Shown here: one piece after another, positions 1 to 6,354 of the stretch
Layout: each line of letters starts with the position of its first letter
How positions within the stretch are numbered: position 1 is the stretch's first letter
Assembly (NCBI GenBank): GCA_964293585.1
Contig: CAXYYS010000073.1
Location: 1-8,332 of the forward strand
Length of the DNA stretch: 8,332 bases
Direction: 5' to 3'
Source of the DNA: JAKVKY01 sp964293585
Lineage (GTDB): Bacteria; Bacillota; Negativicutes; Acidaminococcales; Acidaminococcaceae
The notes under the pieces: model-generated
What the model was told of the DNA's origin: nothing
The model's input: only the letters and a program-made list of their open reading frames with translations
The model's database searches: none
Position numbers and translations under genes: made by a program

Positions 1-1814
1 CGTTCGCCCGTTACGGTAACCGTAAGAGGTGCTTGGTTAACCTGATATGTATCGGCATAGGTAATATCGTAATTCGTACCGAAATCCGTAGTAAGGGTAC
101 CCTTCATCGTTGTATTTTCGGTAATATAACCTTGATTGGTATAAATACCAGCATGAGTACTTGCTGCAGTTGTGTCGGTTAAACCGCCTTGGTAATTAGA
201 ACCACTGGTCTTATTCGCATCAAAGGTAGCTTGATCCCAAGTAGTAAATCCTGACCCGGCAAAGCTATCCACTGTCGTCGTTGTACCAATTGCCGGCGTA
301 TCACCATATTCACGATGAGCTGTGGTGGTGATGGTAGCATTGATTTTATTAATCACTTCCTTGTGATTACCATCCAGAACTATATAGTTGTAATTGTTAT
401 CCGCTAAAATATTATAGTGACCATTGACATCCTTAGTTGTTACGGTAATATCACTATCTGCCGCATCACTTTTTCCCGTGGAAATATTATAGGTACCTGC
501 ATTGGAGTGATTATTAATCTTTGTCGTGCCATCGCCAAAAGTTCCTTCAATACCTGCAATCAAAGAAACTATTTTAGCGTTACTGCTATTGCTCCCCAAA
601 ATTGCAGCTGTGGTATCTCCCGCCTGCATCTGAGTCTTATTAATGTCTACATAATACAAGCCCGATGTAGTTCCAGGAGAACCAGTTGAAGTACCATATT
701 TCGTTTTATCCATGGTTCCGCCATAATTACGCTGTCCATATATAGTAACAGTCAGATTCACCGGATCAATCTTTTGGGTACTGTCATTAGCCGTAATACT
801 GGTTGTCGTAACTCCGCTGCTGGTAGTCTTCCTTACATTATCAATAGCTCCGCCGGCAGCCCAAATCAGGTTGTAGTTGTTGTTTAAGGCAGTTGTATCA
901 TCAGCGGTTTTACCAGTTAAGGATAACGTACTGCCATTATCCAAAGTTTTCAGCACATAACCAATAACATTACCGCTGCTATCTACCATAACCTGATAAT
1001 AAGATCCGGCAGTGCTGGCAGTAATAGCCTGTGTACCCTTAGCAGTAATATTAGCATTGTTGGCATTTACCACACCGGTCATATCATAGCTGGTGGCCCC
1101 CACACCATCAGTCAAAACATTTCCTGTGCCAATATTTAATTTACCTGCATCAAAGCTCTTCAGATAACCATTAATGGTCGTACCTGTGCTATCTGTTTCA
1201 TTACCTACCAAGGTATAGGTGTGGTTACCTGAGCTGTTGGCAGCGCCATAATTACGTTCACCATCATAGGTGTAGTACAAATTAGCTTTATCCACCAGCA
1301 AGGAACCGCTATACGTGAGGGTATAGTCATTATTTTGAGCTACCAAGCCACTTACATTTGTCGAGTCAATCGTATATTTATGGTCTGTAGTCGTGGCAGC
1401 CAGCCGTTGGTCTCCTCCTTCAACATTGTATGAGAAGATACCGTTCAGGCTCTGGCCGGAGGTATTATTGCCAACAGCTGTTACAGCACTTTTAACAGCC
1501 TTATCAATAGACGTTGCTTCCGTATCAATAATCCCGTTCAACGTGACTACATAATGACCATCTGCCAAAGCTTTTGCTTTTAGGCCATCTTCGGTCTGGG
1601 CATAGGTACCAAAGAAAGCATCGAGTTGAGCTGTCGTAGACAATACGCTATATGCAGTAGTTTCGCCTGAACCGGTGACAGTATAGAAAGCGTACTTCTG
1701 GTTCTCCCCATCCTTGTACGGTACGCACAGGTAATACCCTTCGGTGTTATTCACATCACCGTAGGTACGTTCCCCAGTTATAACAACATCCAATGCCTTA
1801 GGTGTAATCGTAAC
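1..1814 (-). repeat. MBG/YDG-type stalk modules of TpsA, array continuing off the left edge
   Basis: From residue 1484 a strand-turn signature recurs: VTITPKALDVVITGERTYGD (1484-1503), VDKANLYYTYDGERNYG (1657-1673), IDPVNLTVTIYGQRNYGG (1832-1849), INKINATITTTAHREYGD (1971-1988), and VNQAPLTVTVTGER starting at 2075. Each module ends with an NNYN or NYD strand before the next. This is the pattern of MBG and YDG domains (the tkApLTV...YGd signature) found in bacterial surface proteins as immunoglobulin-like or beta-grasp-like stalk units. Module spacing is about 170, 175, 140 and 103 residues, so the first ones carry insertions. Family membership is judged by eye; the position near the distal half suggests a stalk. 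Confidence 0.8.
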
Positions 1815-4800
1815 CGATGCCATGGCATTCATGATATAGCCATGCTGTGGCGACCAGATGGAAGAATTGTCGTAGTAATATTCACTGGAACCAGGATACA
1901 AAGTGGATTCAGCTTCGTTTGCCTTATATACCACCTGGCCCGAACCATCGGCAAAATCAGCCCGACCATACAGATTATCCACATCATCTGTTTTAAGATT
2001 ATGCGTAGAACCATCGTATTCAAAGACACGGGTCAAGCCAATATCTGTCATATAGTATTTCAGCAAAGGCAAGGTCTGCTGTTCATAAACAATCCAGTTC
2101 GTGCCTTGGTTGCTGGACACCTTTTCTGCCGTATAGGTAATAGTGGTTCCGCCAGCTGCTAACGTAATGTTGCCACTGGTATCGGTAGAAAAAGTATATT
2201 GAGTAGCTGTTTCATCGCCTGTTTTTAAATAATAGGTTTGCTGTACACCTGCTATAGTAGGACGATAATACAACACCGTTTCAGTAGCACCACTAAATAT
2301 TTTTTCCTTACCATCCCACTGAATGGCATCAGCAGTGCCATTATAACTATACACAGTACGACCGGTGTCCGTATCCACCTTGGTAATAGAACCTAGCCAG
2401 TCATCATTAGTGTACGCAGCCTTGATAGTATCCCTGGATTCCATCTCTGCCAAAGTACGGCCACCAGCAGCCACCCCCGTAGTTGTCGTGACAGTTCCGG
2501 AGCCTATCGCCTTGGTTTGGTTAGAATAACCTTTATTCATTAAGCTAGCATCTGAACCAGTGATATAGAAACTATCGGTTAAAGTTCCGGCCGAAGCCAC
2601 GCCAATTAAGCCACCGGTGCTGGTTGCGCCGGTAGTGCTCTTAACCGTACCTACATCGTAAACAATAGAAATATCGCCACCGGATATGTTACCGATGACG
2701 CCGCCCACATTTTCTGTGCCGGTGACATTGGCATCTTTATAAGCCAGGCGGTTGAAATAGAAACGATCGCTTTCTTTAACATATTGCGTGCTTTTACTAT
2801 TGTTGACATCAATAATATCCCCAGCCGCATTGACATAGATGCCGCCGGCACCCTTAGTAGTCCTGCCGTTGGTAGGAATGAAGTAATAGACCGTACCATC
2901 AGCTGTATAGAAGCCATAGTACTTGGCACTGAATTCATCGTATGCAAAAGTCTTGTTTTCACTGCCAACAGTTACAGTCCACACAGCATGACCGGAAACA
3001 GCCGTAGGTACAGGTTTTTCACCTGTAGTAGTCTTATCAGATTTAATAACCGTATTGTTATCGCCGTTATAGGCATTCGTAATCGTACCACCGGTCATCT
3101 GCCCGACAATACCGCCTGTATTAGCACCTGTAGCCGTCACATTGCCCGCATTATAAGCTGTATCAATGGAGCTCTTTTTGGTAGCGCTATAATTTTCCAT
3201 ATAGCCTACCATGCCGCCCGTATTGGTGCCGCCTGTAACTTGGCCATATTTACTTAAGGCGGCTGTAGAATTCAAGGCATTACCGGCTAAAGTCGTACCG
3301 GCAGTTCCACCTTGTTTTATGATATTACCGCTGGCATCAATATAATACATACTATTCTTACTCAGCGGTGTATCTTCATTGGTATTAAAGACATATTTCA
3401 AAGTAACGCCGCTGGCATGACCCATAATACCGCCAGTTTCATCTTGTCCGGTAACCTGACCATTGTTATAGGAAGCAGCCGCTAAATCAGTTTTACCAGC
3501 CGTGGCACCGATGCTCATAGCTTCGCCATAGCCAACCAGACCGCCTACAGCCTTTTCGCCAAAGACATTCCCGCCATTGGTTACTCTGGAAATGGCCGCA
3601 CTAGTTGCAGATGGATCATTGACTACCTTACCGGCAATACCGCCGACGTTAGAAACATTGACCGTACCATCGTTAGTTTGGCCAATAACGGTTGCCGAAT
3701 TGGAAACATGGGTAATGGTAGATGACTCAACATAACCGGCTACAGCTCCAATATTTTCACGTGCACCAGAACCGGTTCTGGTAGTAGCCACATAACCAGT
3801 ATCTGCTGCATTCGTATAATCTTCTACACCCTTTTGGCCGGGTCCCGTTACGGAAGACCAGGAAATAGTTCCGCCCGCAATCAACTGGCCGGCAATACCG
3901 CCTACATTATTCTGGCCTTGGATTTTTGGCCCACCTAAAGTAAAGCTGCCCACACTACCGCCACTGATAACACCAAAGAGACCGACATTATCTTCGCCGT
4001 CCGTACCATTGGTGCCACCACGCATAATGGTCAAATTATTAACAGGATGACCGGTATCACCGCCGTAGCCATCCAGACTGCCTGTAAATGGCGCAGTGGT
4101 AGAACCGATAGGATCAAAGCCTTTTTTACTGTCCCAGTTAGCAGAATTGATGATGGATAAACTCTTAGTACCTACGCCTTCTGTGGATAAGGCCGCAGTA
4201 CTAGTGGTAAATTGAGTATAAGCAGTACCTAACTCTGTTCTGGCAATAGTATTATCTGCATCATGGAGGAAGCTTAAAATATTAATATTTGCTGTACTAA
4301 TATTGTCGTCAGCAATTAAGATAAAACCATTTGCCACACCCAAATTAATAGATGCCGTACTCAAAGTAGTGGTAGCTGTAGTTAAGTTATTAAGTATGGT
4401 ACTAGCATCTGTTCCTGTATAGGGAGTAGTACTTCCATTCAAATAAACATTGGTGCCATCCGTCGTATAGGTGTTGGTACCATCACTTACAGAAGCGTGT
4501 GTTCCCCCACTAGCCAACGTGTAGGTGTTTGACCCAGTTACATAGCTTGTAACACCGGCACTGGTCTGAGAAATATTGTAGGTACCATTGTTATAACTAG
4601 TAGTTCCGGCGCTAGTCCTCGTATAGTAATTTGTACCATCATTATAGGTTGTGGTGCCTGTACTATTATTTAAGGAATAGCTACCAGAACCACCTGCGCC
4701 ACCAGAAGCCTTGGTATAACTGGTTGTCCCAGCCGTGATATCTTTGGTATAGGTATTTGTACCGTCGTTGTAAGTGGACTGGGTATCTCCGGTATTAGTA

Positions 4801-6263
4801 GTATAAGTTTTGCCGTTATCTGTCTTGGAAAAAGTACCCGTACTAGTATAAGCATAATTACCAGTAGTTACTTTATTATTGACATTATCGTAATCAATAG
4901 TGGTCGTTCCATCTGCCAAGGTTTTGGATGTAGCAGAAGTAAATACCGAGTTATCGGCTACGGCCACACCTACAATCTTGCCGGTAGTCTTATCCTGGGT
5001 ATATAAAATCCCATCCTTCAAATACGTTGCCGTATCATTGGTCGCATCAATAGTCTTGCCCATAGCGTACTTGCCTGCCAGGTTGCCATACGATGTGTTG
5101 CCCCCATTATTATTGGTCGTATTTGGATCAATATCCTGCAATTGGGCAATGTTGTTAATCAGCATACGCACATTGGCCGTACCTGTACCAGAATTTGCCG
5201 TGGTTACATATTTTCCTGCTGTGCCACCGGCATCCTTATCAGCTAAAATCGTAGTCCCTGTATCATCAGACTTGGCAGTAACAGTTACATGCGTACCTTT
5301 AGTCATGCTAAATTTCGCATCTGTAACGGGCATGGAATTATAATTTTTACGATTATACTGCACACCATCAGCCGTCGTATTGACACCAGCTAAATCAGGA
5401 TTGGAATAAATACGGGACTCTTGTGTTGTGAGGACCGGCGTACCATTAACAGTTACCTGGCCATAATCATTGGCGTTAGCATCGGCGCGGATGGCCACCT
5501 GACCGTACATCTCATTGGAACTTTCCGTAGTTGAATAGCCCTCTTCGCCCAGACTGCTCTGGCTGTTGTCCGTATAGGTCGTATCATTGGCATTTAATGT
5601 AACCGAACCAAGATTAACATTACCATTTGCTACCAGACGGATACGGTTGGCGAATTGGTTGATACCAATGGCATAGTCATCCATATTCATGCCCATGGCT
5701 TTAGCCTGAGCCAGCGCTGTACTGATGCCTGCATTGATGGTCACGCCGTCTTGCATTGTAATACTGCTTTCATTGATGAGATTAGCAGCATCTGTCAGGT
5801 CCGGCACGACGCCCACCGTCGTCTGTTTAGCCGCATACACCGCCAAACCACCCACGTTAATGGTGGCGCCATTATAGAATGTACTGCCGTTAGGGTTGAT
5901 TAGTACAATGTTACCGCTAGCATTCATCTTGCCGGCAATCTCGCTCATGCTGTTACCTACCACATTGTTAATCATGGTAGAACCTGAGCTTGCCTGCTTA
6001 AAATTTACCGTGGCCGCAGAACCAATATTAAACGTCTTCCAGTTAATCTGGGCTGTTGCTTTCGTTGTATCCTGGGTAACGGTCATTACCGGCGCGGCTA
6101 TTGTACCGCCATTCGTAACCGTATTGGTACCCAAAACATTGGCATTATCTACACTCGGCAACGCCGTACTTACCGGCGCCGCATACGCCATCCCTGTCAT
6201 GCCTAACAATAAACCCAGGGTAATGCCCTGCGCTAATTTGTTGAACTTCATCTGCTTACTCAT
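1..6263 (-). CDS. TpsA-family filamentous haemagglutinin-like exoprotein, C-terminus beyond window (partial)
   Basis: This is a single open frame of 2087 complete codons without a stop, continuing past the left edge. It is predicted to be a very large secreted or surface-anchored adhesin exported by Sec and then through the TpsB pore encoded just upstream. Order of parts: signal peptide 1-28; TPS/haemagglutination domain around 45-145 with the NPNG motif at 123-126; uncharacterised 265-490; tandem 17-residue Gly-Thr-Tyr repeats 492-603; GLUG-type motifs 757-1237; linker 1238-1483; five or more MBG/YDG-type modules from 1484 on. It is rich in Thr, Asn, Gly, Ser and Tyr. The only cysteine is Cys1513, as is common for beta-helical exoproteins. 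The ATG at 6263 is chosen because GGAGGT lies 7 bases upstream; the in-frame ATG at codon 5 would be 19 bases away. The secretion class is secure, but the ligand is unknown. The end may hold a further stalk or anchoring domain that cannot be seen here. Confidence 0.95.
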   Translation of the reverse strand, partial: MSKQMKFNKLAQGITLGLLLGMTGMAYAAPVSTALPSVDNANVLGTNTVTNGGTIAAPVMTVTQDTTKATAQINWKTFNIGSAATVNFKQASSGSTMINNVVGNSMSEIAGKMNASGNIVLINPNGSTFYNGATINVGGLAVYAAKQTTVGVVPDLTDAANLINESSITMQDGVTINAGISTALAQAKAMGMNMDDYAIGINQFANRIRLVANGNVNLGSVTLNANDTTYTDNSQSSLGEEGYSTTESSNEMYGQVAIRADANANDYGQVTVNGTPVLTTQESRIYSNPDLAGVNTTADGVQYNRKNYNSMPVTDAKFSMTKGTHVTVTAKSDDTGTTILADKDAGGTAGKYVTTANSGTGTANVRMLINNIAQLQDIDPNTTNNNGGNTSYGNLAGKYAMGKTIDATNDTATYLKDGILYTQDKTTGKIVGVAVADNSVFTSATSKTLADGTTTIDYDNVNNKVTTGNYAYTSTGTFSKTDNGKTYTTNTGDTQSTYNDGTNTYTKDITAGTTSYTKASGGAGGSGSYSLNNSTGTTTYNDGTNYYTRTSAGTTSYNNGTYNISQTSAGVTSYVTGSNTYTLASGGTHASVSDGTNTYTTDGTNVYLNGSTTPYTGTDASTILNNLTTATTTLSTASINLGVANGFILIADDNISTANINILSFLHDADNTIARTELGTAYTQFTTSTAALSTEGVGTKSLSIINSANWDSKKGFDPIGSTTAPFTGSLDGYGGDTGHPVNNLTIMRGGTNGTDGEDNVGLFGVISGGSVGSFTLGGPKIQGQNNVGGIAGQLIAGGTISWSSVTGPGQKGVEDYTNAADTGYVATTRTGSGARENIGAVAGYVESSTITHVSNSATVIGQTNDGTVNVSNVGGIAGKVVNDPSATSAAISRVTNGGNVFGEKAVGGLVGYGEAMSIGATAGKTDLAAASYNNGQVTGQDETGGIMGHASGVTLKYVFNTNEDTPLSKNSMYYIDASGNIIKQGGTAGTTLAGNALNSTAALSKYGQVTGGTNTGGMVGYMENYSATKKSSIDTAYNAGNVTATGANTGGIVGQMTGGTITNAYNGDNNTVIKSDKTTTGEKPVPTAVSGHAVWTVTVGSENKTFAYDEFSAKYYGFYTADGTVYYFIPTNGRTTKGAGGIYVNAAGDIIDVNNSKSTQYVKESDRFYFNRLAYKDANVTGTENVGGVIGNISGGDISIVYDVGTVKSTTGATSTGGLIGVASAGTLTDSFYITGSDASLMNKGYSNQTKAIGSGTVTTTTGVAAGGRTLAEMESRDTIKAAYTNDDWLGSITKVDTDTGRTVYSYNGTADAIQWDGKEKIFSGATETVLYYRPTIAGVQQTYYLKTGDETATQYTFSTDTSGNITLAAGGTTITYTAEKVSSNQGTNWIVYEQQTLPLLKYYMTDIGLTRVFEYDGSTHNLKTDDVDNLYGRADFADGSGQVVYKANEAESTLYPGSSEYYYDNSSIWSPQHGYIMNAMASVTITPKALDVVITGERTYGDVNNTEGYYLCVPYKDGENQKYAFYTVTGSGETTAYSVLSTTAQLDAFFGTYAQTEDGLKAKALADGHYVVTLNGIIDTEATSIDKAVKSAVTAVGNNTSGQSLNGIFSYNVEGGDQRLAATTTDHKYTIDSTNVSGLVAQNNDYTLTYSGSLLVDKANLYYTYDGERNYGAANSSGNHTYTLVGNETDSTGTTINGYLKSFDAGKLNIGTGNVLTDGVGATSYDMTGVVNANNANITAKGTQAITASTAGSYYQVMVDSSGNVIGYVLKTLDNGSTLSLTGKTADDTTALNNNYNLIWAAGGAIDNVRKTTSSGVTTTSITANDSTQKIDPVNLTVTIYGQRNYGGTMDKTKYGTSTGSPGTTSGLYYVDINKTQMQAGDTTAAILGSNSSNAKIVSLIAGIEGTFGDGTTKINNHSNAGTYNISTGKSDAADSDITVTTKDVNGHYNILADNNYNYIVLDGNHKEVINKINATITTTAHREYGDTPAIGTTTTVDSFAGSGFTTWDQATFDANKTSGSNYQGGLTDTTAASTHAGIYTNQGYITENTTMKGTLTTDFGTNYDITYADTYQVNQAPLTVTVTGE
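2553..3995 (-). repeat. Array of about ten GLUG-type motifs in TpsA
   Basis: Residues 757-1237 hold a recurring pattern of (N/T)(V/T)GG(I/L/M)(A/V/I)G followed by a short strand and a Tyr/Asn-Gly turn. Cores are seen near 759 (NVGLFG), 786 (NVGGIAG), 837 (NIGAVAG), 872 (NVGGIAG), 905 (AVGGLVG), 942 (ETGGIMG), 1014 (NTGGMVG), 1048 (NTGGIVG), 1185 (NVGGVIG) and 1215 (STGGLIG). This is the GLUG motif (Pfam PF07581), known from IgA1 peptidases and haemagglutinin-like exoproteins, where it is thought to build beta-helix coils. The first and third copies are degenerate. A non-GLUG insert of about 110 residues (1069-1178) separates copies eight and nine. Confidence 0.85.
4455..4790 (-). repeat. Tandem Gly-Thr-Tyr repeat of about 17 residues in TpsA
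   Basis: Residues 492-603 contain a tandem series with a consensus close to GTTSYNDGTNTYTxxSA. Three consecutive units have exactly 17 residues (536-552, 553-569, 570-586). A fourth, diverged one follows at 587-603. Earlier, longer units lie at 492-511 and 512-535; the latter carries a glycine-rich insertion (GGAGGSGS). The Tyr/Thr/Gly periodicity suggests short beta-strand coils or a flexible, possibly glycosylated stalk. I do not recognise it as a named family. The DNA copies are diverged, which argues against very recent expansion. Confidence 0.8.
5829..6131 (-). other. TPS / haemagglutination activity domain of TpsA
   Basis: Residues about 45-145 match the pattern of the TpsA secretion domain (the haemagglutination activity family, Pfam PF05860). 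An INWKTFNIG segment (73-81) is followed by the VNFKQ strand, a SEIAGKMNASGNIVLINPNG stretch (107-126) and INVGGLAVYA (135-144). In known TpsA proteins this domain is recognised by the POTRA domains of the partner TpsB and seeds the right-handed beta-helix. The usual hydrophobic residue after NPNG (NPNGI or NPNGL) is Ser127 here. The flanking region to about residue 265 may complete the N-terminal cap. Pfam boundaries are estimated by eye. Confidence 0.88.
6180..6263 (-). other. Sec signal peptide of the TpsA exoprotein
   Basis: Residues 1-28 start with a charged region (Lys3, Lys6, Lys9), then a hydrophobic core ITLGLLLGMTGM, then AYA followed by AP, a good signal peptidase I site after Ala28. 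It is of ordinary length and lacks the long N-terminal extension (ESPR) seen on many proteobacterial TpsA proteins. The mature protein would start APVSTALPSV. Confidence 0.9.
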
Positions 6264-6270
6264 TACTCAT
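6257..6270 (-). repeat. Tandem 7-bp duplication over the tpsA start codon
   Basis: On the minus strand the sequence reads ATGAGTA twice without a gap; the second copy supplies the start codon of tpsA. The first copy acts as the spacer between the ribosome binding site and the start. Loss of one unit would bring the start against the GGAGGT and should weaken translation. With only two units this may be chance. Confidence 0.6.
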
Positions 6271-6276
6271 ACCTCC
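6271..6276 (-). promoter_or_regulatory. Ribosome binding site of tpsA (decides the start)
   Basis: GGAGGT, close to the perfect anti-16S complement, lies 7 bases before the ATG at 6263. Another ATG at 6270 directly abuts the site and opens only four codons (MSNE, then TAA), so it is not a usable start. The spacing of 7 is created by the first unit of a 7-bp tandem duplication. Confidence 0.85.
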
Positions 6277-6300
6277 GACCTGATGCATCTATCTGAAGCC

Positions 6301-6320
6301 CTGCGGTCTTTAAGCCGCAG
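6301..6320 (-). other. Intercistronic hairpin between tpsB and tpsA
   Basis: An inverted repeat with arms CTGCGG and CCGCAG (6 bp, GC-rich) and an 8-base loop sits in the 91-bp gap. On the transcribed minus strand no U-run follows, so it should not stop transcription well. It may stabilise the tpsA message or mark an RNA processing site. On the plus strand it is followed by TTATCTTTTT, which looks like an intrinsic terminator for leftward-opposed, antisense transcription. The function is inferred. Confidence 0.55.
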
Positions 6321-6354
6321 TTATCTTTTTGCTACGCTTGTGGCTGGCGCCGTA

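Noticed and set aside
2784..3257. Plus-strand open frame of 157 codons
   Set aside because: It is antisense to the GLUG region of tpsA, and has no start signals or recognisable motif.
4900..5343. Plus-strand open frame of 147 codons with hydrophobic residues
   Set aside because: It lies wholly antisense inside tpsA. The Val/Ala/Leu-rich product is what the complement of Thr/Asn/Gly-rich codons gives, and there is no good ribosome binding site.
1..6000. CRISPR-like or short DNA repeats
   Set aside because: Repetition is at protein level inside one open frame. There are no identical DNA repeats with regular unique spacers.
6249..6251. In-frame ATG at codon 5 as the tpsA start
   Set aside because: It would sit 19 bases from GGAGGT. 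The ATG at 6263 is at the ideal 7 bases.
6256..6270. Four-codon frame (MSNE-stop) directly after the GGAGGT site as a leader peptide
   Set aside because: The start codon abuts the ribosome binding site with no spacing, so initiation there is very unlikely. It arises from the 7-bp duplication.
6301..6330. Intrinsic terminator ending the tpsB transcript
   Set aside because: On the minus strand the stem is followed by GGCTTCAG and not by a U-run, so termination before tpsA is not supported.
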